Assembly: GCA_021234155.1 (NCBI GenBank)
Contig: JAJEKV010000887.1
Coordinates: forward strand, 1 to 64,000
Origin: Isoetes taiwanensis
Taxonomy: Eukaryota; Streptophyta; Lycopodiopsida; Isoetales; Isoetaceae
Length of the DNA stretch: 64,000 nucleotides
Direction of reading: 5' to 3'
Part shown: piece after piece, positions 1 through 11,107 of the stretch
Position numbering within the stretch: position 1 is the stretch's first letter
Layout: the number at the start of each line of letters is the position of its first letter
The notes under the pieces: generated by a model
The model's database searches: none
Told to the model about the DNA's origin: nothing
Seen by the model: the letters and a program-made list of their open reading frames with translations, nothing else
Position numbers and translations under genes: made by a program

Positions 1-904
1 GGCTGGGGAACCTGGTTGAGGATCAAAGGTGAAAATGAGATAAAAAACGGACGAACTCACCGGTGACGGAACACGGGCTCCTCGACATTCTTTTTTGATG
101 CTCCCGCGCTCTAGGGGCTGAGACGCGCTTGCTTTGACAAATTAGAATATCAAAAAGTGGGGACACTTTCCAACCGTCGATCTAGGAAATTCCCACTACA
201 TTTTTTATAACTAGTTACGTGTCAGCCACATGTTTTATCATGCACCACGTATTCAAAGGCTAATCCAACGTACTGTAAAGATATTTGCTACTTTATAAGT
301 TGGACCACCTATTAAATGCAGTAAATTGTACGCAAGATGCTAACATTTTCAAGGTATGTTTTCTTCTGCATTCGTGGGAAGCCACGAATACTATAGTTGA
401 ACATTTTACTTGTTCTATTTGTAACCTACGGGAACCTAAAGTTTTCTAAGACTTTAAAACTTATTTTTTGAGGTAGCTTTAGGGTCTAAGTTTCTAGTGG
501 TGATCTGGCTGCCACCAGGTTTTTTCTTAGGGCCAAGATTTTGGGTCCCTTTGCTCTGCGATGAAGGCGTCTCTTCTCCAGGCCATAGCTGTGAAGCTCT
601 ATTCCAGGCTATAGCCACGAAGCTCTGTAAGATGGACTATTTTGTGCCATGTGCCGTAGCCGAAAGCTCTGCTCCAGAAGCTCTGCAAGCTCTACATGAA
701 CATTTAGCTATGTCCCATTTGAATGTCTGTTTCGATCCCGTTCGAATGCCTTTAATGACATTCTGGTTTTTTGGGGTTTTTCCATCCAGTGTGAATGTTC
801 ATAATGTAAAAAACACACCACATAAATAGAAGTAAATGAAGCCCTTGAAGGAAATTCCTAAGTGAAAGTGCCATGAAAAAGTTTGCATGATGAAGCATCG
901 AGTA
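1..904. other. No recognisable gene
   Basis: I see no supported gene here. A 110-codon open frame at 497-829 contains short internal repeats of a 'GAAGCTCT'-type word and has no family resemblance, so it is not called. The stretch ends where the T-run (poly(A) of a minus-strand LINE) begins. Confidence 0.5.
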
Positions 905-1733
905 TTTTTTTTTTTTTAAGGACATCAACTTTATTAAAAATCCAAACCAAAAGACAGATACAATTGCACAGGTCAGAGGATAATCATGATCCACTGAGTA
1001 GGACCACCAACCTATGTATAAGACAACACCCCCAAATAAACCTCAAAGATCAATTATCGCTTTTCAAGAGCAAGCGAAGAGCAATGGTAGGCCTTAGCAA
1101 CTCTATCTTGAGTGTTTTGGAGGACAGCAGCAGTAGGAATATCCAAACCCTTAAAAATACATAATCTTTCGTGCTTCCAGATAGACCACAATTATTATCC
1201 TGATGCTAAGTAAAAGGCTTGGCTTCAAAGCGTATTCCAAGTCTCCGGATAAATAGCCAAGAGCACTTGCTGACTTGTCAATGTCACGTGAAAAAGAGAC
1301 AACGCTCGAGGTGACCATACAAAAAGAAACAGTGCTCAATAGTCTCCTCCCTTTGCTTGCACAGTGGGCAAAATGCTGACACTCGAGGATCAGATCTGTG
1401 GACAAGCACAATGATACGAGGGCATCTATGCCACCAAAGTACAGCCATCTTAGGATGTAGTTTATACCAAGCCCAAGTCCATATACGTTTTTGGTTAGGA
1501 GGCGAGAGCTGAAGAGACCACTTAGTGGATGGTGGAAGGATATCATCATTGACAAGCAGTGTATACATAGAGTTCATGAACCTATATTCGTGAAGACTTT
1601 GGTGAGAAATCCACGTGCACCCTTCAATAGGCTCTAGAGCAACAAATGTGCATAGTACCAGCAACCTTTTGCCAAATAGGTCTGTCCTTGGGGGATTCAA
1701 ATTTTTTGAACATACAAAACATGTAAGTTTCAA
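905..1733 (-). mobile_element. 3' end of an L1-type LINE (zf-RVT domain plus poly(A))
   Basis: Remnant of an L1-like non-LTR retrotransposon read on the minus strand. A frame at 1733-1284 ends in a pattern typical of the zinc-binding domain at the C-terminus of plant L1 reverse transcriptases: a Trp-rich stretch (W-x-W-x6-PK), then CPLC, then ET-x2-HC. The coding part is followed by about 370 bases of untranslated sequence and a run of T on the plus strand near 906-918, which is a poly(A) tail on the element's strand. Only the 3' end is present, so it is a 5'-truncated, dead copy. I found no convincing target-site duplication. Confidence 0.7.
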
Positions 1734-2220
1734 CTATAACGGGTTTTTTCGACCACTTTACGTAGGCATTCTTACCTTTAGGCAACCATACCCTACACAT
1801 CTTTTCCTAATGCCACTATGCTCTTTAAGCAACCTCTATCATATCTTCTCCCAATACCACCACTATTTTTTGTAGGCAATGTCTATGTTCTTTAATGCAC
1901 TTGCAAATATTATGTCTTTCTTCTCAAAGGCCAATACTCACCCATATGCCTAGATATAATGTTAAATCATTCTAATTAATTATCGAAATTAGTTATTTGA
2001 ATTTCTCAATTCGTGATCACTTGCCTTGAGTACAACGTAAAAGATTCCAAGTATCGATATGCTAAAGCCAAGTGTGTAAGTTTTCATCAACATAGACCAT
2101 AGACCAAATGTGAATTCCTGGTATCTTACCTCCCACAATTTCGTACCAAAAGGATAACCTCTAAGGACATGTGCTATATGCTTTTCACATCAACTTGCCA
2201 TTCTGTATGAAGTGTCTAAT
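1734..2220. other. AT-rich sequence without recognisable gene
   Basis: No coding pattern, RNA gene or clear repeat was seen between the LINE remnant and the first direct repeat. Confidence 0.5.
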
Positions 2221-2490
2221 AACAACCCTTCACAAATTAGAGCCGGAACCCCATGAAAATGGAAGAGCAAAGAATTCTAATTTCCAATGTCCTAACCTGC
2301 ATAAAACCAAGGCGGCCCCATGCTAAGAATGCACGACTGAGCATCTTCTTGACAAGTGCTAGTTAGGGCGAGCCAGTGGCCGCACCTCGCGTAATGGCCA
2401 GCCAGCGAACATTTCCCCTCAAAATGTTAGGCCAGTCCACATTTCGCACGTGCCGCCCTCTTTTGTTCAATCTGACGAGCACTAGCAGCC
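2221..2490 (+). repeat. Left direct repeat flanking HUH copy i
   Basis: This 270-bp segment starts AACAACCCTTCACAAATTAG and ends ACTAGCAGCC. It is nearly identical to 4937-5279 in the same orientation. Relative to the right copy it lacks about 60 bp after 'GTGCTAGT' and about 14 bp near its right end. The HUH-like coding sequence starts 4 bp after it. Confidence 0.85.
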
Positions 2491-2493
2491 TTT

Positions 2494-3990
2494 GATTGGG
2501 GCCTTCAGAAGCCGGCAGGTGTGCTTCTAATTTGCAAGGCCCTGAAGAACACGAGGCCCCATTGCTTCGAAGGTCTTGTCAGATACTGCCTGAAGCATTA
2601 TGTCAAAGTCCATCACAAGTTCAGCCTGCATAATGTCAGTGAGAAGCAGATAGAAATGGGAAAAGATCTTTACTTGAGGTACGGGACGGGGGATTTGAAG
2701 AATCTTGTTGTCCTTGACAACAAGAACGTCTTGCATTGCCCACTATGTGAATTACCATGGTAGGAAGCAGATATCTACCAGTCTTGTTTATGCTGTGTGT
2801 CGTATGTTGCGCACAAGAAAGTTCGTCCTATCTAGCCAGTGGATCCTACCTACGAACACGGCGTTCATATCCGAGCATAGAGTGAAGGCCGCTTGGAAGA
2901 TAACTCTCAATCCTGAGCGTGCAATGCCTAGTGATGTGAGGTGCGTCTTGTTTGGTGTGCCTGCTGGGATGCAGCCAGTAGAGAGGCTTGGAAAGTCAAG
3001 GAAGCGGTATTGGAATGATGCATGCAGCGAGGGCGATGACGACGCTCACTTTGTTGATGTGGAGGACGAAGAATACATACCAGAAGGGGGAGGAGAGGGC
3101 ATTGGAGCTGATTACATTCCCCTAAACTTCTCTGATTATACCATGGTTGTGTGCCAGTGCTCTGTTCTTCCAATGATGTGTAGCTACTCCTTTGCTGCTT
3201 TAGTTTTGTTATTGTTGTTTCGTGTAGATGTTGTTGTACTTTGGGTTGACTTCCATATGAATATGAACTTATATTTGCATTTCTCTACAAATTATGTTCT
3301 TCTGATAGCGTAGTGTAGTTCATGGCAGCATTGTGGTGCATTTCATGGCACAAGTTGTCCTATGATTATGCAGGTATGCCAGGAATGGAGGCCAACGGTC
3401 ATGTGGTGGCTCCAGAGGTGGTTGAAATTAGCGACATCAACAGTGATGTGGCCATGCGTGAACCTGCCAGCCGCCCAAGCGCTCCACCTCCTGCAGATTT
3501 GCCATTGTCGCGCCCTCCTCCTCTTGTGCATGTCGCTCTACCCAGCCTGCCTGCTCTGTCGCATGTGCATCCTGTGGCAGCCCATGCCATTCCACACAGG
3601 CTGCTTTATGGAACTGCTGATCCTCCTCCTGTTGCGCAGATGCTCTCTGTGGCCAGCCTAGTTGCAAATGGGTTGCCAAATCATTGTTTTTGCGAAGAAT
3701 GAGCATGTGCAGGTGGCAGGAGAGCTGCTTGAGAATGTGGTGGGGATTAACACAATGGCTGAGAGTGTGGTACCTGCTCTCAGAGTCCTCAGAGTGCAAT
3801 TGGCAAGGTTGTTCCATGCATTGGAACAATGCCTTGGTGTTATGGAATGGAAGCGGTGGGTGGCGTGTCCGTGGAGGAGAGACAAGCCCTCAGGGCACAC
3901 ATGAACCTGGCAAGAGGCATCCTCATGCGAGAGCTTCGCAGGATGGATGGCCTCCAAATGAGGCATCTTTGCTGCCACGAGCCTTACATT
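2494..3990 (+). pseudogene. HUH-Rep-like gene, copy i (5'-truncated, frameshifted)
   Basis: Decayed copy of a gene also present at 6150-7660 and 23400-24165. It starts at a D-W-G codon run and lacks the upstream part with the HUH motif. It keeps the Tyr motif 'CFEGLVRYCLKH' (Tyr codon 2584-2586, Lys 2592-2594), then 'KDLYLRYGTGDLKNLVVLDN'. A stop at 2761 and a shift near 2710-2740 move the reading into another frame, giving 'LSSQWILPTNTAFISEHRVK', 'LNPERAMPSDVRCVLFG' and an acidic stretch to about 3130. A Pro-rich part (3379-3700) and a C-terminal block (3705-3990, 'LRAHMNLARGILMRELRRMD', again across a frameshift) follow and match the C-terminal block of copy iii. Family assignment rests on motif order only. 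The piece cannot encode an active enzyme. Confidence 0.6.
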
Positions 3991-4936
3991 ATAACTAATT
4001 TAGATTTGCTTCCCACATTGCATATCATAGTGTGTCTAAGCACGTATTTGCACGTTTGTCTGTTTGTCTGTTTCACCATGCTTGCTTGAGCATTTTTGCA
4101 TGGGAATAGCCCCCGGGCTTTAAGCTGTGGTGGAGCATGGAAGATTGGCTTCCATGAGGGTTTCAAGTCCCCGTGCTCCGGTGTTGTTTACTTGCCTCTG
4201 TCGCGGTGTGTTCGGAGCACTGGGTTGCATCTTTGGGCCACGTGGCCGTCTCTTCTTTGGAACAAATCTGCAAGGAGAGGAATGCATGGCTTCATGACTG
4301 AAAGGGCGACGAGGATGGTATGTCAATATGTGACCGTCTGTGCTTATGATATGGCAAAGTCTGGCAGCCAAACTCTTTCACTCTGATTTCATGCAAGCTG
4401 CAGCAGAAAACATTGCATGTCAGCTCATACCCATCATGAAATGCAGATAACTTATTGATTTACTTGCCATTGCCATAACTTATTCATTTACTTGCAGTTG
4501 ATCTGATTGTCTTAACTATGGCTACGCATGAACAGGCCCTGGATTTCTCAGTGACCATATTGTTTCCAGCTCTCAGCTGAAATGGCGAAGACATTGTTAT
4601 GGATCAGCACCTCTGAGGAACCTGCTTCCTTTACAGTCCATGCTACAGTCACGTTGCATACATGATACCTCCTGTTACTCAGGCACACAAAAACTTGTCA
4701 GTGCAAGCTTCTAGCCTCGGATTGAGAGGCTCGTCTCCATGCTTGAAACCAATTCAAACTTCTCTAGCAACCCTCACGTGTATTTTGACTTCTGGTGCTA
4801 GTTCTCAAACCTTATGCTGATGTGGAAATTGTGATTTGACCCCATCATGGAGTCAACGGACGGCTACGAATGCGCCATAGGGAATATCCATTGAGACATT
4901 CTTGGGATCGAGGGATAGGAATGAGCGATAAAGAGG
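3991..4936. other. Non-coding part between the direct repeats
   Basis: No coding family was recognised. It contains several short open frames on both strands without homology that I can name. By position it is the 3' non-coding part of the segment bounded by the two direct repeats. Confidence 0.4.
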
Positions 4937-5279
4937 AACAACCCTTCACAAATTAGATCCAGAAGCCCATGAAAAGGAAAGAGCAAAGAATTCTAATTTC
5001 CAATGTCCTAACCTGCATAAAAACAAGGCGACCCCATGCTAAGAATGCACGACTGAGCATCTTCTTGACAAGTGCTAGTTTCCAAATCTTCTTGACATTC
5101 CATATCCCAAACTCATAAAATGCGCGGGGTAAGGCCCTGGCGAGCTAGTGGCCGCACCTCACGTAATGGCCAGCCAGCAAACATTTCCCCTCAAAATGTT
5201 AGGGCAGTCCACATTTCGCACGTGCTGCCCCCTTTTGTTCAATTCGGTGAGCACTACGTGTGAGATGGCACTAGCAGCC
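4937..5279 (+). repeat. Right direct repeat flanking HUH copy i
   Basis: This is the 343-bp, longer version of the repeat at 2221-2490, in the same orientation and ending in the same ACTAGCAGCC. Beyond that word the flanks differ: HUH-like coding sequence on the left copy, hairpin-rich sequence on the right copy. Confidence 0.85.
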
Positions 5280-5316
5280 TAGGTGGGATATGGAGTAGAT
5301 AACGCCCTGGGCCGAG

Positions 5317-5421
5317 GGTGTTACTGAAAAAAAAATTTGAGGGCCATCAAAATGGCGAGGGTGTGTTGGCGTGGCAACGCCAAGGCCATTTTGATGGCCC
5401 AAAATTTTTTGAAGTAACACC
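5317..5421. repeat. Foldback element with nested hairpin
   Basis: Arms of about 38 bp (GGTGTTACT... and ...AGTAACACC) flank a second perfect hairpin at 5366-5383 (TTGGCGT, 4-base loop, ACGCCAA). The word CGAGGG lies on both sides (5313-5318 and 5421-5426). It has the shape of a small foldback/MITE, and no coding capacity. Confidence 0.75.
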
Positions 5422-5539
5422 GAGGGCTGACATTCATCGCCTTTGTTTAACACACCGCCAGAGTTTTGGGCCATCCGATCATTATCAAAATCGATCTGGA
5501 TCCGTTCATTTCATAACATCCTAGGGTGTTATGGAGTAG

Positions 5540-5568
5540 CAGTGTGTTATAGCTCCAGTAACACACTG
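5540..5568. repeat. Perfect hairpin
   Basis: Ten-base arms CAGTGTGTTA and TAACACACTG with a 9-base loop, 120 bp downstream of the larger foldback and sharing its GTGTTA word. Confidence 0.75.
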
Positions 5569-5867
5569 ATCAAGATTGATCTGAACCGTTGGATCACTAT
5601 AAACTTGAGGGGCAGTGTGTTAAGAAAGTTATAACTTGTATTATGGATTTTGGGCCGTCAGATGACAGCCATTTAAAAAAAAAGACAATGGTCCAAAAGT
5701 CAAGATGCTCTCTAAGAGCATCCCCCCCCTCCATTTCAAGTCCTTTACAAGTCATACGGCTTGTTTGACTTGAACAAAAAATACATGCAACTATAAATAA
5801 AACCATGGCGTATTCTCCAAAGAATCTTGTTATACTGCATGAGATCAAATATCAGGTTGAGCACGGG

Positions 5868-5945
5868 GAATCGAACCCGACAAGTAACCACGGCTCGGTA
5901 GAGCATAAGAGAGCTCCAACTAATGAAGCTCCCTTATGCAAGGGG
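5868..5945 (-). other. tRNA-derived SINE-like pol III promoter
   Basis: On the minus strand an A-box-like TTCATTAGTTGG is followed about 45 bases later by a perfect B box GGTTCGATTCC inside a T-arm-like stem-loop (CGGG...CCCG). No complete cloverleaf can be drawn, so a tRNA-derived SINE head or tRNA pseudogene is more likely than a tRNA gene. A hairpin (GCATAAG...CTTATGC) overlaps it at about 5903-5939. Confidence 0.45.
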
Positions 5946-6149
5946 CCAATGCCCCACTTGGAATAAACTTGTCGGAAATATAAGCGGGGAAAGCGGTGTC
6001 CAATTATCAAGCAAACAAATGTCAAATATTTACATTGAAATACCAAGATACGAAGCCACATGGCGTAAATAGTTGGATCACAACAACATATAAGTTCATC
6101 ACACATAACCGTGATAACCGGATGCAAGTTCAACACAAAGCTTCTCAAT

Positions 6150-7660
6150 TCTGGTCGCCCCGAGCTAGCATGCACGATGAGTGATCAAGCCGGGCGTATC
6201 TCCCCGTGTCGAGAGCCCTTGCCAAGCTCATGTGTGAGCGCAACACATGCGACTTCGATTCGGCACACCAAGGCGGTCCCATTGCACAGCCAGATAAGGC
6301 GTAATTTATAGCAACATAGAAGCTTCCTATCCGCCTTCTCGGGATCCTCAATGAGGCTGCAATCTTGCGGCCTCCCGCACCAACCTCGCACAATGCTAGT
6401 CACAAATTCCTCGGTGAAGAAAGACTTCCTCACTTTCGGGAGGATAAGCATGCGGGTTTGGATGAGAATCATCAATGGTAGAACCGATGATATCGGGGAC
6501 CAATACTAACAACCACCGGTGGGGTCTCATCCATGGTGTCGCCATTTCCATCCATTTCTCAAGAAGACCCGCACAAATGCGTACCAACCATAAACCGTAG
6601 AAATACAACAGCAGATAAATACAAAAGACTATACTTCGTACAAGAAGGAACCACATGAAAGAAATCAACCCATCGCCATGGTGTGGTCCCCGCGGTTATA
6701 ATGGGGATATAGTCCGCACCAACATCGGGGATATCCGCCCTCGAGCTAAAGGTTCTCTCATGCAGATCCTCAAAGTTTGAGTCCTGTTACGATGCGTCTG
6801 GAATGGCATCATCCCAATAGCGCCTTCTACCAGGCCCATTCCTCTCAATGAGGAACAAACCCCCTCGAAGGATAACCAAAGATAATAGTTCTTATGTCGG
6901 AAAATGGTGACCGGCCAGGATTAAGCAACACTCTCCATGCTTTGCCCCGACTCGTGTTCATTCACATGGGCGAGAATTATGAGGAATAATCCAAGAACTA
7001 CTTAATGTGTATTTTCCATGGACCTCAACATCCCGCACAAAGTAAAGGTCGGGGCTTGGGGATAGTCTCGACCCCCATGATACATCACGTAATGGCATGC
7101 CTTATTTAAAAGATTCCTATTATCCAAGACACACAACCCTTTAGTATCACACGCACCCCACCTTAAATAAAGATCCTTACCTTTTTCAATCATAGATTCG
7201 GAGATATTGTGCATATGACAACTATAGTGAACTTTTCCAAAATCTTTCATACAATATCCTACCATTCCCTCAAAACAATGCGACCTATTATTTTTCAAAG
7301 CTTTGCGGACCAACACCACGCTTGGAGGGCTTGGGAGACCCGATTGAAGTCTTTTTTGATAGCATCATTCAAGGCCTTAGGACTTACGAATCGACCTCTC
7401 AAAACACCACAACATGTAAGTGATCGGTAGGAGAGCCCCTTTCCAAGGCTCGCCATGCTAGACATTTGGAGTCACAAAAATCGACAAGGGCATCATAGAA
7501 AGATTTGGGAACATCTTGTCCGAAAGGCCTAAAGTAACTTGAAACATCAATTGAATCCCGGCTCGGGCTAGTATCCGCAAAGGGATAGAATCGGCAGATT
7601 CTTGGATGATGAGCAGCCATAGAGGCCATCGAACCGGATGGAAGATTTGCATGCTTCACC
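6150..7660 (-). pseudogene. HUH-Rep-like gene, copy ii (multiply disrupted)
   Basis: Second decayed copy, read from about 7660 down to 6150. It shows in order 'FGQDVPKSFYDALVDFC' (about 7535-7485), the HUH motif 'DHLHVVVF' (7402-7427), then after a frameshift 'RKALKNNRSHCFEGMVGYCM' with 'KD' (catalytic-type Tyr plus YxxK), 'KGKDLYLRWGACDTKGL', 'VLDNRNLLNKACHYVMYHGG' and a decayed middle part. The C-terminal word 'HVLRSHMSLARAL' lies near 6250-6215, inside a frame spanning 6145-6393. The motif order agrees with copies i and iii. Stops and frameshifts make it a pseudogene. The sequence upstream of the reading direction (7660-8160) shows no further recognisable domain. Confidence 0.6.
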
Positions 7661-8272
7661 CTTGCCCTCCGGCCTCCCTTCTTAAAGACATCTCAAAGCA
7701 AAGAATCGAAAGAGGTAAAACAATGACCGGTCAAAGCTAACTCACTGCGAGGAAGGCGAAATAATCGAAACCCGTAAGCCCTCGCAGAAGATAAGCCAAC
7801 ATGCCGATCCCTTCCCCGCCCATCCTCCCGATTTATGGCGGCCAAGTCTTTGGGAGCCGGGAAGGACGCGCCTCCCCGACCTAGGGAAAAAAATGGATCT
7901 CATCGTCAAGCAACCCCCGCTCTTTCTCACGGTATTCATACGGTTTGGTATACGAATACCACCTATTAACCTTAACAAATCATATGTTACAAAAATACCA
8001 AATTTGATTGTTGCAAGATTATAAGATTACGGAGAAATGTGGCCTGCCCTAACGTTTCGTTGGTTTAAATTTCAAACCAAAGCACAATTTTTCATTTCCA
8101 AAAGTCGACGCGTGCCAAGTTTTACCATGGCAGAAGTACAATTTTTTTGAGCTAATAATCTTCCTCTGCACCGGCCCCATTTCAAGCTTCAGTCCGGTAA
8201 GACCCAACCGCTTTCACATTTCCCTGTTTCGAGTTAAGGTTCAAGCATTCATTTCTTATTATACTTTTTAGA

Positions 8273-8650
8273 ATGAGCATGAATAACGGTAGCAGACCTG
8301 TTGAAGCCCTAGATAAAGATGCAAAGACTCCTGCATATCATGCAAAATCGCCTCTTCATCCTCCTCGCCCAGCTGAAGAACCAAAATCAGGAGTTGATTT
8401 TAATATGGAAGCTCCCATAACGGATGAAGACCTAATTCGTGCAGGGGGTTTTGGGGCCAGGGATGATCTTTCTAGCTTTTTGCCTTCTGCTGTTGATGCC
8501 ACAGATCTTGAGGCCTCCCTTCGAGATGCATGGAAATATGAAGAAAATGAAGACACCAAGGTTTCTAGACCAGGTTTAGGGTTGAAGGAAATCAGCAAAC
8601 CTGGTGTGGAAAATAGTAAGGCACAAGATGATTCATATGCACGAAATTGA
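8273..8650 (+). CDS. Small conserved-type plant protein of unknown function
   Basis: A 125-aa protein without signal peptide or membrane segment. It has a Pro-rich N-terminal third, then 'ITDEDLIRAGGFGARDDLSS', 'FLPSAVDATDLEASLRDA' and a charged C-terminus. From memory, this central block is found in short uncharacterised proteins of other land plants, but I cannot name a function. The start is supported by the splice context: a GT donor at 8197 (CCG|GTAAGA) and an acceptor TTTTTAG at about 8265-8271, just upstream of ATG 8273, suggest a 5'-UTR intron. The ORF is intact and probably a real host gene. An alternative is a 5' exon of a larger gene, but the TGA at 8648-8650 closes it. Confidence 0.6.
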   Translation: MSMNNGSRPVEALDKDAKTPAYHAKSPLHPPRPAEEPKSGVDFNMEAPITDEDLIRAGGFGARDDLSSFLPSAVDATDLEASLRDAWKYEENEDTKVSRPGLGLKEISKPGVENSKAQDDSYARN

Positions 8651-11107
8651 GTTTCTTTTATGTTACTTGAACTTTATCATCAATGCCAGCCTTTTTGTTG
8701 GTGTTGAAGAATATCTCTATTGTCAATATCATTGTCATTCTGCTTAAACTACATCATCTTATCGATATGCTTGTGTTTCTTAATCAGAACCTAAGAATTT
8801 TGTCTACATAACCATGTTGAAAAGTTTGGCATAAAGCATTGCTCTTTGTGAAAGACTATTGTATTTTTGTGCTTCTCACTATTATTATTATGGTAAGCAG
8901 ATGCTGTCTGATCATCCCCTCACAAAAACTCGGTCATTGTTTATCAATTCAATTTCAGTACTGCAAGTTGATGTTATTTCTGATAATTTTCAAAGAAATT
9001 TAGTGCATCTATTCTTGCAAACTGTGTTCTGCGTTAGGTTGTTTTAGCCAGCCTTGATTTTACTCTCCGATTATGGTTGGCATATTGTACGTTATTACTG
9101 GACTTAATGTTCACTTCTATTTAAAACAAACTACATGAGTATCAACCACGTGAATAAAATAGTTCCACGTGACATTATCTATAACGTTTCTGGATTAACA
9201 TTTTCATTCTACGGCAAAACGTATTGCCGTACTACAATTCTCAGACAAAATGCCTATAATTCTACACTCCAGTAAGTTTACCAAAAACCATTGGCATTTT
9301 CGCAAAGCTGAGCATGAGACCTTGAACTCACATTTCAACAGGTCGATCATTTGAAGATACAATTCATTCCTTCATCAAAACCCCATGGCCATTGTCTTTT
9401 CAATCTTTTATTCCACCCCTTGCATCCCAATGTTTATGATTTTTTGCCTCCTTTGAAGTCTCTAGATCAACTGTCTGCAACACAACAAACCAGAACTTCA
9501 AGATGGAAAGAACCAACCCTGCATTTATGTTTTGAAATGCAAAGCAATCAGTCCATCAACATACATGTAATTGTCTAAAGCTGCCAGTTGTGGATGAATT
9601 TCATCAAAGGATTTTTTCATTTCTCAGTGAGAATAATTGCATATACGAGAATAGCACCAAAATTATTTGGATTTAATTAGCTGCTCATGAAAATGGTGCC
9701 CAGGCCAAACCTCTAAAGGATGAATATGCTTGGATTATGTGAGCATTTGTTTTTGGGGAATGAGATTACTGCAGTTTCTTTGTACCTATTATCTCTGCAA
9801 AATCTATATGGGCAGCATTTTCCAGCCCTGTCATTAAGGGATCAGGCCTCATTTCTGGCTAAACTATAGAGCCACTAATAGTTCACTATGTTTTGCCCAA
9901 TGTTCCAATAATTTCTTTATTATATGAACCGGTGTTGTAAGCAAAGCCTGGGTGCAAACAATACATTTTGCATTTCCGTTTCATTATTTTTCAACAGCTT
10001 ATTGATATGGCATCAAACATTACTGAAGAACGAGCTGGAGGTGGTTTGTGTACTACATATAACCACTACTTTTGCATTTATCTTTTCTGTTGTAGGCTAT
10101 ATGTCAGGCCATTTAAGCTCTGTATAACTTTTAACTATGGCGGAATAGGAAAACAGATTAATGATGTTTTAAATTCACAGAATGGATTGTACTAAGCCTT
10201 CGGCGCCAGCGATCGTACTTTTTAAATTCGTTTCTCCATTTTCATTTAGACGCTTTGAAGTGAGAATGGGTTGTAATAAGCACATTGAAGGTTTCAATGC
10301 CAATTTGTGGAGATTGGAACTTCTTAATGAAGGCCCTCAGGGCTTTTGCTCCTCCCATGCTGACCGTGTAACATCCGTCCTTTAACCAGTTTCAGTTAAG
10401 CCAGATGAGCACAAATTATCTTTCTGCGGTCATTTTTTTGCACATATGATGAGCTCCAAGAGTGCTTATGGATATCAAAACTATGTTTTCCACTTTTATC
10501 CTTTGATGTTGGCAAGCGTGGACCAAGCTCCTAACAAAGAAAACGAGGTAAGTTTCAGGCCCTTCATCTTTCTCCTTCTACATTCTTTGTTCGATTCTTG
10601 GAGTCTCAGAATTGACTTTGCGAAAACAACAGACTTTAGAAGAAACAAATAAATCTTCATTTAAAGGAGTAAAAGGCTTTGCAGGTTCAGAGAGACATCT
10701 TAGAGGCCATGGTCAAGAGCTGGAGCATGCTAACTAATTGCTGAAAATTTCCGCAGAAGAAATGAGTCATCTTCTGGTTTTGGCCCAGAAAAGGAGCTGG
10801 AGGTTGCTGATGTCAAGATGGATATATCATCCTAGTTTGTGTCTTAAGGTGAAACTAAGACTAACAACTAAGACTAACAAAGCATGCAAACTGTAACATA
10901 GATGGTTTTTGAGGTATGTGTATACTGGTTGCTAAAGGTCTCCGCAGAAAGTGGTCAACTTATGCTTCAACAAGACTTGTAAACTGTGGCATAGATTGTT
11001 GAAGCATAGACGTTGCATAAAAATAAACATACCACATCCACACAAGACAGAGCTTTCTAATGCAACAGTCATGGAATTATGCACAACATATCTGCATGAA
11101 GGCTGAT
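8651..11107. other. Intergenic, no clear gene
   Basis: No domain was recognised. One exon-like stretch ends in a good donor (ATG at about 10446 to AACGAG|GTAAGT at about 10548), but it shows no homology that I recognise and no matching next exon. Confidence 0.45.

Noticed and set aside
497-829. 110-codon open frame near the left end
   Set aside because: No family resemblance, internal short repeats, and no splice or promoter context; not called as a gene.
2221-5279. Direct repeats read as LTRs of a retrotransposon
   Set aside because: No primer-binding site, polypurine tract, TG...CA ends, gag or RT; the content is the HUH-like gene.
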